NCBI GenBank assembly: GCA_017609385.1
Contig: JAFCEA010000091.1
Coordinates: 1 to 6,100 of the forward strand
DNA: 6,100 nt
Source of the DNA: Candidatus Woesearchaeota archaeon
GTDB taxonomy: Archaea; Nanobdellota; Nanobdellia; Woesearchaeales; CG1-02-33-12
Reading direction: 5' to 3'
Position numbers and translations under genes: made by a program. How positions within the stretch are numbered: the first letter of the stretch is position 1; the number at the start of each line of letters is the position of its first letter. The notes beneath the pieces are model-generated. The model made no database searches and was not told where the DNA came from. It was given only the letters and a program-made list of their open reading frames with translations. Positions 1-4,055 of this stretch are shown here, in pieces.

Positions 1-1
1 A

Positions 2-409
2 TTTGAACCTTATTTCAGGGGTGGAGCAAGTTTTGTATATGTAGATGATGTATCAAGAGCCTATGTTCAGGCACTAAAAAGAATTACTAATCCTAACAGG
101 AAAAAACCAGATAAGGTTGAAGTATATAATCTTGGAGGCCATAATATTACATTTAACCAGCTGATTAAAGAAATAAAGAAAGCACTAAGGACACAAAAAA
201 TAATAAGGATACCTAAATTTGTTAATTCTCTAGCTCCATTATTTGTTCCATCACTAATCACACGAGAAAGTCTTAGGATAATGGACTACTGTTTTTTTGT
301 TAATTCAAATAAAGCAAAAAAAGATTTGGATTACAGATTAACACCAATTACAAAAGCATTAAAAGAAACTGCAAAAGAGTTATATTTATATTCTTTTATG
401 TTCTTTTAG
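2..409 (+). CDS. NAD-dependent epimerase/dehydratase, extended SDR family, C-terminal part (5' end outside window)
   Basis: The reading frame is open from the window edge to a TAG stop, giving the last 135 residues of a protein whose NAD-binding Rossmann part lies upstream. Visible residues 7-21 read GGASFVYVDDVSRAY, the 'hD-D-ha-A' segment typical of extended short-chain dehydrogenases that act on nucleotide sugars. Residues 41-46 (VYNLGG) followed by an ITFNQLIKEI helix match the usual 'yNlGgg..s..ELi..i' segment. The tail (KKDLDYRLTPITKALKETAKE) matches the common C-terminal 'A...LGy.P...l.eGl..t' pattern. The substrate cannot be told from this part; a UDP-sugar or dTDP-sugar epimerase, dehydratase or reductase is likely. 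Family call is firm, substrate open. The gene ends 3 nt before rpr2, and its last codons also hold the likely rpr2 promoter. Confidence 0.85.
   Translation, partial: FEPYFRGGASFVYVDDVSRAYVQALKRITNPNRKKPDKVEVYNLGGHNITFNQLIKEIKKALRTQKIIRIPKFVNSLAPLFVPSLITRESLRIMDYCFFVNSNKAKKDLDYRLTPITKALKETAKELYLYSFMFF
374..392 (+). promoter_or_regulatory. Probable TATA/BRE promoter of rpr2, inside the end of the epimerase gene
   Basis: AAAGAG (a purine-rich BRE-like stretch) is followed by TTATATTTATAT at 380-391. The TTTATAT part is centred near 388, 25 nt before the rpr2 ATG, which is the spacing expected for a leaderless archaeal transcript. No Shine-Dalgarno sequence precedes rpr2, which fits. The element is read from sequence only; AT-rich coding DNA can produce such matches by chance. 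Confidence 0.5.
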
Positions 410-412
410 CTC

Positions 413-730
413 ATGAGGAAATATAAGAAAAAGTCTGCAGACCAGAAGGCAATTGCTCTTGAGAGGATTAAAACTCTTTTCAAGGAGGCAAGAGAAGTTT
501 TTAAGGAAGATAAAGAGCTTTCAAACAGGTATGTTGAACTGGCCAGAAAGATAGCCATGAAGTACAAGGTTAGGATTCCCTCTGAACTGCAAAAGCAGTT
601 CTGCAAGCACTGCTATAAATTTCTTATGCCAGATGTCAACTGCAGGATAAGGCTTCATAATAAGAAGGTTGTTTACTACTGCCTTGAATGCAAGAAATTC
701 ATGAGATTTCCGTATATAAAAAACCAGTAA
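413..730 (+). CDS. rnp4: Ribonuclease P protein component 4 (Rpr2/Rpp21 family)
   Basis: This is a protein subunit of archaeal RNase P, the ribonucleoprotein that removes the 5' leader from precursor tRNAs; in the family it binds the specificity side of the RNA together with Rpp29. The 105-residue length is normal. Residues 1-52 form the lysine-rich N-terminal helical half (the ALERIKTLFKEA and RYVELARKIAMKYKVRIP segments). Residues 60-100 form the zinc ribbon, with ligand pairs C64-x2-C67 and C90-x2-C93; C77 is an additional cysteine. The pattern CKHCYKFLMPDVNCRIRL then YYCLECKKF is characteristic of the family. The ATG follows an in-frame stop by one codon, so the start is fixed. It lies 3 nt after the epimerase stop, but a TATA box 25 nt upstream suggests its own leaderless transcript. 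Confidence 0.93.
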   Translation: MRKYKKKSADQKAIALERIKTLFKEAREVFKEDKELSNRYVELARKIAMKYKVRIPSELQKQFCKHCYKFLMPDVNCRIRLHNKKVVYYCLECKKFMRFPYIKNQ

Positions 731-778
731 ATAAGGTCTAATTTCTTTAATTTACTACCCATATGTAATAACAAAATA

Positions 779-792
779 GAAAGATTTATATA
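779..792 (+). promoter_or_regulatory. TATA/BRE promoter of the small-gene cluster
   Basis: The sequence GAAAGATTTATATA combines a purine-rich BRE with a near-consensus archaeal TATA box (TTTATATA, 785-792). Initiation about 25 nt downstream would fall near 813-815 and leave a leader of about 20 nt before the first ATG at 835. It is the only promoter in the window followed by a leader with a Shine-Dalgarno site. The element sits in the only gap of about 100 nt (731-834), the upstream part of which (731-778) shows nothing else I can support. Confidence 0.6.
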
Positions 793-825
793 GTAGTTAT
801 ACTTACTGCAAAATAGCAAATACAG

Positions 826-830
826 GGTGA
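826..830 (+). promoter_or_regulatory. Shine-Dalgarno site (GGTGA) of the 39-residue ORF
   Basis: GGTGA is complementary to the conserved archaeal 16S rRNA 3' end and lies 4 nt before the ATG at 835. It supports translation of an ORF too short for routine gene calling. Confidence 0.55.
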
Positions 831-834
831 CTAA

Positions 835-954
835 ATGAGTGATTTATTAGATATTGTGAAAAAAACCAAGGTAAAATCAAAGTATGATCCATTAGAGTAT
901 GTAAAAGAACAATTTAAATATGAGGAGGTTAAAAATGACCACAATAAAACATAA
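835..954 (+). CDS. Small hypothetical protein, 39 residues, first gene of the small-gene cluster
   Basis: I do not recognise this protein. It begins MSDLLDIVKKTKVKSK and ends VKNDHNKT, is charged and predicted soluble, and shows no signal peptide, membrane segment or metal-binding motif. The case for it being real is contextual: a near-consensus TATA box 43-50 nt upstream, a GGTGA ribosome-binding site 4 nt before the ATG, and a following gene that starts inside its last codons. The last 20 nt (935-954) overlap the 40-residue ORF in another frame. The GAG GAG codons near its end double as the Shine-Dalgarno sequence for that gene. It could be a small regulator or partner peptide, or a leader ORF that couples translation to the next gene; nothing in the sequence decides this. 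Confidence 0.5.
   Translation: MSDLLDIVKKTKVKSKYDPLEYVKEQFKYEEVKNDHNKT
922..929 (+). promoter_or_regulatory. Strong Shine-Dalgarno site (GAGGAGGT) of the 40-residue ORF
   Basis: GAGGAGGT lies 5 nt before the ATG at 935 and contains AGGAGGT, an extended match to the archaeal anti-Shine-Dalgarno sequence. It lies wholly inside the 39-residue ORF. Its strength is the main reason to accept the downstream ORF as translated. Confidence 0.7.
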
Positions 955-1057
955 TAATAAAGAGATATCCTTTGGCATGTGGGACACATTCAATCTAAAT
1001 GAAATAGTAGAGGAATTCAATAAAAAACATAATCTTAACCTGAGGTTAGTTAGTTAA
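935..1057 (+). CDS. Small hypothetical protein, 40 residues, second gene of the small-gene cluster
   Basis: I do not recognise this protein. It begins MTTIKHNNKEISFGMWD and continues with a probable amphipathic helix (NLNEIVEEFNKKHNL). It has no signal peptide, membrane segment or cysteine. The start is chosen from the very strong ribosome-binding site 5 nt upstream. The gene begins 20 nt before the end of the 39-residue ORF, in another frame, so the two are probably translationally coupled. An alternative reading, that the pair is one gene broken by a frameshift, is less likely because the internal ribosome-binding site and ATG are correctly spaced. The stop is 21 nt before the 174-residue gene. 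Confidence 0.6.
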   Translation: MTTIKHNNKEISFGMWDTFNLNEIVEEFNKKHNLNLRLVS

Positions 1058-1078
1058 TTCAACTAGACATAAGTTAAA

Positions 1079-1603
1079 ATGCAAGAAAACCTATATAAAA
1101 AGATCAAAAATGGAATTAAAAAAGGTGTATATACAATAGTTGGGATAGGTCTTGTTTCTTTTGTTTTGGCTACTGGAGTTTTTGCACAGGAAGGAACAAC
1201 AATTGATGATAAGGTTAATGAAGAACCTAATCCAACTAAAATTAGTGATGAAATAAAAGAAGAACCAGAATACTTTAAAGAGATTAGTGACAAAATAAAC
1301 CAGAGTTTCCAGGAAAAACTGGTCAATAGCCTTGAAATAGGCGGGAAGCCAGCTTATAAAGAAATAATAAATGGACAGGAATATTATTTTGTTGAGGGTT
1401 TTGATTACGCATTGTTAAGACTTAAAATCGAGAACAAGGATTTACTAAGTTACACACAAATTGTAAACCATGCAATAGGGCAGGGTTTTAAAGAGGTTGT
1501 ATCTGCGATGTATTACAATCCAAAGGAAATAAATTTTTTTAACAACTCCATAGAAAAACAAGGAGAAGAGATAAGGAGGAATAAAAATGGAAAGCATAAA
1601 TGA
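1079..1603 (+). CDS. Secreted hypothetical protein with Sec signal peptide, 174 residues
   Basis: I do not recognise the family. Residues 1-16 are lysine-rich, 17-35 are hydrophobic (VYTIVGIGLVSFVLATGVF), and V34-F35-A36 then Q37 makes a good signal peptidase I site, so a mature protein of about 138 residues outside the membrane is expected; an uncleaved N-terminal anchor is possible. Residues 42-75 hold a degenerate acidic repeat: IDDKVNEEPNPTK, ISDEIKEEPEYFKE, ISDKINQ, with periods of 13 and 14 residues. The remainder (about 80-160) looks like a small mixed fold with no cysteine and no catalytic motif I can name. An in-frame stop lies three codons before the ATG, so the start cannot move far upstream. 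There is no Shine-Dalgarno site and no clear TATA box, unlike the other cluster genes, so coupling to the preceding gene is likely. Its last 17 nt overlap the 64-residue gene. Confidence 0.75.
   Translation: MQENLYKKIKNGIKKGVYTIVGIGLVSFVLATGVFAQEGTTIDDKVNEEPNPTKISDEIKEEPEYFKEISDKINQSFQEKLVNSLEIGGKPAYKEIINGQEYYFVEGFDYALLRLKIENKDLLSYTQIVNHAIGQGFKEVVSAMYYNPKEINFFNNSIEKQGEEIRRNKNGKHK
1573..1580 (+). promoter_or_regulatory. Strong Shine-Dalgarno site (AAGGAGGA) of the 64-residue ORF
   Basis: AAGGAGGA lies 6 nt before the ATG at 1587, within the end of the 174-residue gene. It fixes the start of the downstream gene and repeats the arrangement seen at 922-935. Confidence 0.7.
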
Positions 1604-1781
1604 AGTTTTAGAAGAAGAATATATAATAGAAGCAGGAAGAGAAAATAGGGTTGGGCTTTCAGATATTTATTTGAGCAAGCCAAACTCACAGGAAGAAATA
1701 ACAAAGCTTATTAAGGATAAGCTTATTTTTTATAATCCTTTCACATGCAAAGAGGGTCTAAGGAAAAAACCTTATACATAA
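1587..1781 (+). CDS. Small hypothetical protein, 64 residues, last gene of the small-gene cluster
   Basis: I do not recognise this protein. It is soluble by composition, begins MESINEVLEEEYIIEAG, and has a helical middle (EEITKLIKDKLIFY) and a basic tail (KEGLRKKPYT) with a single cysteine, C55. It has no signal peptide or membrane segment, so unlike the preceding product it should remain in the cytoplasm. It starts 17 nt before the end of the 174-residue gene in another frame and has a consensus ribosome-binding site, which suggests co-translation with that gene and perhaps joint function. The segment coding for KLIKDKLI contains a hairpin followed by a T-run (1704-1730). Confidence 0.65.
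   Translation: MESINEVLEEEYIIEAGRENRVGLSDIYLSKPNSQEEITKLIKDKLIFYNPFTCKEGLRKKPYT
1704..1730 (+). repeat. Perfect 7-bp inverted repeat followed by a T-run, inside the 64-residue ORF
   Basis: AAGCTTA (1704-1710), a 7-nt loop, and TAAGCTT (1718-1724) are followed by ATTTTTT (1725-1731). Because AAGCTT is itself a palindrome, the same bases also form a direct repeat of AAGCTTATT, coding for KLI twice. The shape resembles an intrinsic terminator, but the stem is short and AT-rich and the gene continues through it, so a coding explanation is enough. Confidence 0.4.
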
Positions 1782-1843
1782 AAAACATTTTAAATTATTT
1801 AATTTATCTTGTTTTACAAAGCTTGTTGATAATTTAAGACAAA
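1782..1843 (+). other. AT-rich spacer, probable end of the cluster and start of the next transcription unit
   Basis: The 62-nt spacer is dominated by T-rich and A/T runs (CATTTTAAATTATTTAATTT at 1786-1805, GTTTTA at 1811-1816). The T-runs could end the cluster transcript in the archaeal manner. TTTAAATTA near 1789-1797 could be a TATA box with a leader of about 25 nt, and TTTTACA near 1812-1818 a weaker one at leaderless spacing. I cannot decide between them. Confidence 0.3.
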
Positions 1844-2734
1844 ATGTTACACATCAGAAGCAATAGTAAAGAGCAGATGTCAAGTATTGCTGTACTGACA
1901 GAGATAGTTAAGAATATGAAAGTTCCAGGGGGCATATTAACACATGTTCTTGAGACATACAAAGATAAATATAATAAAGATTGTCACTACAATGTCTGCG
2001 AATTTCTTGCAGAATCGATTGAGTTTTCAGATAAGGGGGGTTTTTACCTATTGGATATAAACAAAACCCTTATGAGTGATGCTATTTTCAAAAAAGTAGT
2101 AAGTTATGAATCTCTTAGCATGATAAACCTTGGCCTGGCAGGACGATTTAATGACAACAGAAATGCTGAAATAGCTAAAAGTTATTCCTCTCTTCTTACA
2201 TCTTTTTGCAAAAAGCAGAGCACAATAATATCTGAAAAAGAAAATGATCTTGTTTTTGGTAATGCATATAAGGTGTATTTAAAGATGCCTCCAAATGAAA
2301 ACAAGTCAATTAAGGAAGAATATGACAACAGCCTGGATTTATTGAGGTATCATGTGAACAAAACCAAAGACATCTGTGATTCTCTTGTAAAAAAGCATGA
2401 ATTTATTTTGGATAATTTTTCTTACCTTAAGGGAATATTGGTAAATTATTTTGAAAAAAAGCAAAATACAGAAAACTTAATAGACAGCGCATACACACAT
2501 GAACCTTTTTTTAATCTTTCAAAGCCTGAGGATTATGTTTTGGATGAACTAAATATGCTAAACAAGAATTTAAACCATACAAATAATGTTAATTACTTAA
2601 AACTGAAGGACTCAATTAAAAAAATACAGGAACATGCCAGATACCTCGACTTAGGGCTAAATCAGACAATTAAAAAAATCATAGTAACCAAGCTAGTAAG
2701 CCAGCTGAAAAACAAATTAGAAAACCTTTTATAA
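1844..2734 (+). CDS. Hypothetical protein, 296 residues, predicted soluble and largely helical
   Basis: I do not recognise the family. There is no signal peptide, membrane segment or nucleotide-binding loop. The protein is rich in Lys, Asn, Leu and Ser and reads as mostly helices, notably about 10-42, 150-210 and 232-295, the last two with coiled-coil-like spacing (LLRYHVNKTKDICDSLVKKH; IKKIIVTKLVSQLKNKLENLL near the end, given here in outline). Cysteines C47, C52, C122 and C178 do not form an obvious metal site, although C47-H48 and C52 are close together. The ATG start has no Shine-Dalgarno site; no in-frame alternative looks better. It is separated by 62 nt from the small-gene cluster and its stop codon lies within the likely dph2 TATA box. 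The long open frame and normal amino acid make-up make it a real gene. Confidence 0.75.
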   Translation: MLHIRSNSKEQMSSIAVLTEIVKNMKVPGGILTHVLETYKDKYNKDCHYNVCEFLAESIEFSDKGGFYLLDINKTLMSDAIFKKVVSYESLSMINLGLAGRFNDNRNAEIAKSYSSLLTSFCKKQSTIISEKENDLVFGNAYKVYLKMPPNENKSIKEEYDNSLDLLRYHVNKTKDICDSLVKKHEFILDNFSYLKGILVNYFEKKQNTENLIDSAYTHEPFFNLSKPEDYVLDELNMLNKNLNHTNNVNYLKLKDSIKKIQEHARYLDLGLNQTIKKIIVTKLVSQLKNKLENLL

Positions 2735-2736
2735 TT
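2727..2736 (+). promoter_or_regulatory. Probable TATA box of the truncated dph2
   Basis: TTTTATAATT is centred near 2731, 25 nt before the ATG at 2756, and is preceded by AAAACC. The spacing predicts a leaderless transcript and supports the ATG at 2756 over the TTG at 2735, which falls inside the box. It overlaps the stop codon of the upstream gene. Confidence 0.5.
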
Positions 2737-2755
2737 GATTTCTATTGCTTTTTTT

Positions 2756-3007
2756 ATGGAATATGATTTAGAGCTGGAAAGGGTTGTTGATAAGATCAAC
2801 AAGGAAAAGGCCAAACTAGTCTGCATTCAGCTTCCAGATGGCCTCAAACCAAAAGCAAAGCTTATACAGAATGAAATAGAAAAAAAGACAAAGGCTAAGG
2901 CTTTAATCTGGGCAGGCTCATGTTTTGGCTCGTGCGATATTCCTTTAGAGGTTAAAAGGCTTGGTGTTGATTTATTGATTCAGTTCGGCCACAGCCCTTG
3001 GCAATAA
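2756..3007 (+). pseudogene. dph2: Diphthamide synthase subunit Dph2, N-terminal domain only (truncated; 83 residues)
   Basis: Archaeal Dph2 is a radical enzyme that transfers the 3-amino-3-carboxypropyl group from S-adenosylmethionine to a histidine of elongation factor 2, the first step of diphthamide synthesis. The intact homodimeric enzyme has about 320-340 residues in three similar domains, each giving one cysteine to a [4Fe-4S] cluster. This ORF matches the first domain throughout: an N-terminal YDLELERVVDKI helix, VCIQLPDGLKP (22-32), GSCFGSCDIP (54-63) with C60 at the position of the first cluster cysteine (C59 in Pyrococcus horikoshii), and VDLLIQFGHS (71-80). It then stops at PWQ-TAA. 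The two other frames after 2990 close within 60 nt and do not continue Dph2. The following bases are the promoter of the next gene. The start is ATG 2756, where the family usually begins; a TTG at 2735 would add seven residues unlike the family. It may be a pseudogene, a split gene whose rest is elsewhere, or a retained single-domain protein. Confidence 0.75.
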
Positions 3008-3014
3008 CAATATC

Positions 3015-3024
3015 TTTTTATATT
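3015..3024 (+). promoter_or_regulatory. Probable TATA box of the small membrane protein gene
   Basis: TTTTTATATT is centred near 3020, 25 nt before the ATG at 3045. The gene has no Shine-Dalgarno site, so a leaderless transcript is likely. The box starts 8 nt after the dph2 stop codon. Confidence 0.55.
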
Positions 3025-3044
3025 AGCTATTTTTTTTATAGAAT

Positions 3045-3509
3045 ATGCAATTATTAAACTATTCCCTGATATCTTTAATGTCATTCTCAGGCCTTTTGAT
3101 TGGGATGATTCTTGCATTTACAGCTAAAGAAGAGCTAGAGCCCGGAAAAAAATATTTTATCTTACTGCAGAAACTTACATTACTGCTGATTCTTATTTTT
3201 TTACTGAATTTTTTTAATATAAACCTTTATTTAAGAATAACAATCTATATTTTATTTATTTTTTTAATGACAATAAATATCAAAAGCCAGATAATTTATC
3301 CCCTCCTTGCAGTTGTATTTTTCCTAAGCTCAAGAGACATGAACTTATTTGTAACAAATTCAATCCTAATCTTTTTTTACGGCTTTCCAACAGGATCTTT
3401 GTTTGCAAAAAAACTTACCAAGAAGAAAAAATCATTTGTCTTAAAAAATATTTTTTTAAATTATTTCTGGTTTGTTGTTATTGCTGTTATCTTAAAACTA
3501 ATTTTTTAA
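3045..3509 (+). CDS. Small polytopic membrane protein, 154 residues, function unknown
   Basis: This is an integral membrane protein with about six hydrophobic segments, roughly at 5-26, 38-57, 60-78, 82-96, 101-120 and 131-153. The first loop, AKEELEPGKKYFILLQK (27-43), is charged and looks like the most conserved part; the loop at 122-130 (KKLTKKKKS) is strongly basic and probably cytoplasmic. There are no cysteines and no transporter motif that I can name. A short glycine-containing stretch, FYGFPTGSLFAKK (111-123), may be a second functional site. The ATG start is supported by a TATA box 25 nt upstream. The gene ends 11 nt from the convergent VIT-family gene. I would annotate it as a conserved-looking membrane protein without function. 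Confidence 0.75.
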   Translation: MQLLNYSLISLMSFSGLLIGMILAFTAKEELEPGKKYFILLQKLTLLLILIFLLNFFNINLYLRITIYILFIFLMTINIKSQIIYPLLAVVFFLSSRDMNLFVTNSILIFFYGFPTGSLFAKKLTKKKKSFVLKNIFLNYFWFVVIAVILKLIF

Positions 3510-3520
3510 AATATTCTTTA
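3502..3520 (+). terminator. T-rich end signal between convergent genes
   Basis: TTTTTT at 3502-3507 overlaps the stop codon of the membrane protein gene, and ATATTCTTTA follows. Archaeal RNA polymerase commonly terminates at such T-runs without a hairpin. On the minus strand only a run of four T is available, so the signal is weaker for the VIT gene. The two stop codons are separated by 11 nt, so the transcripts must overlap at their 3' ends. Confidence 0.35.
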
Positions 3521-3994
3521 TTAACCAAAAGTTGCTACCCATTTCCCAATATAATGGGTTATAACAACAACCATAATAGCAATAACTAAATGTTCCAAAA
3601 CCACCTTATAGGGTTTTAGATTTTCTTGTTTAGCAAGATACAAACTAAACATGATTATTAGCGAAAAACCCCATATTACGCTGGCAATTATTGCAGTAGA
3701 AAGTGAGAATAATAAAAATGGAACAATAAATGTCAATGCAAAAACAAACTTAGACAGGAATGTACTAATTGTTGACTCCCAGATTTCCCTTGTGGAGTGT
3801 TTAATCTCAGATTCCTCAGAAATATGGATACCCAATGCATCTGAAAGGGCATCTGCTATTGCTATTACAACTATGCCACCAATAACAACAAGAGTTGAAT
3901 ATGTGCTGGAGTGCAGACCCACAATTATACCTAGGGTAGTAATAATCCCAGATGTTAATCCAAAACTAAAACCTTTTCTTATTGAAAGTTTCAT
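3521..3994 (-). CDS. VIT1/CCC1-family integral membrane protein, short archaeal form
   Basis: The VIT/CCC1 family moves Fe2+ or Mn2+ across membranes; the best-known members (yeast CCC1, plant VIT1) load vacuoles. The 157-residue protein has five hydrophobic segments, about 10-28, 34-54, 80-97, 99-120 and 131-150, as in the family. The first contains FGLTSGIITTLGIIVGL, the family's 'GltdGiiTtl..v.G' start. The second contains GGIVVIAIADALSDALG followed by IHISEESE (57-63), where the family carries its signature acidic residues at the membrane edge; D48, D52, E60, E61, E63, E70 and E73 are candidate metal ligands. The long cytoplasmic metal-binding loop of larger members is reduced to about 20 residues here. 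Metal and direction of transport are not determined by the sequence. A TATA box lies 29 nt upstream, so it is probably a separate leaderless transcript. Confidence 0.85.
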   Translation of the reverse strand: MKLSIRKGFSFGLTSGIITTLGIIVGLHSSTYSTLVVIGGIVVIAIADALSDALGIHISEESEIKHSTREIWESTISTFLSKFVFALTFIVPFLLFSLSTAIIASVIWGFSLIIMFSLYLAKQENLKPYKVVLEHLVIAIMVVVITHYIGKWVATFG

Positions 3995-4017
3995 TAGATA
4001 ATGTTAATCAACAAGTC

Positions 4018-4032
4018 ATTTAAATAACTTTT
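4018..4032 (-). promoter_or_regulatory. Probable TATA/BRE promoter of the VIT-family gene
   Basis: On the minus strand the sequence reads AAAAG then TTATTTAAAT, centred near 4023 and 29 nt before the ATG at 3994. The 61-nt gap between the transglutaminase stop and this gene holds no Shine-Dalgarno site, consistent with leaderless initiation near 3997. Confidence 0.5.
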
Positions 4033-4055
4033 GGGGCAATAACCTTTAAATGATT

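Noticed and set aside
835..1057. The 39- and 40-codon ORFs read as a single frameshifted gene.
   Set aside because: The second ORF has its own well-spaced, strong Shine-Dalgarno site, and the same arrangement recurs at 1573-1603.
1063..1326. Minus-strand open frame with hydrophobic translation opposite the signal-peptide gene.
   Set aside because: It mirrors the plus-strand coding sequence, has no ribosome-binding site or promoter, and the plus-strand gene has a coherent signal peptide.
2031..2046. G6-T5 homopolymer stretch in the 296-residue gene as a possible slippage or sequencing-error site.
   Set aside because: The frame stays open with ordinary amino acids on both sides, so there is no sign that a frameshift occurred.
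2735..2755. TTG start for dph2 giving seven extra N-terminal residues (MISIAFF).
   Set aside because: The ATG at 2756 matches the usual start of the family and lies 25 nt from a TATA box; the TTG would lie inside that box and has no ribosome-binding site.
2990..3044. A frameshift that would restore the rest of Dph2.
   Set aside because: The two other plus-strand frames meet stops shortly after 3007 and give no Dph2-like sequence; the next ORF is a membrane protein.
3651..4001. Plus-strand open frame of 116 codons.
   Set aside because: It is antisense to the VIT-family gene, whose minus-strand product has clear family motifs; the plus-strand translation has no family features.
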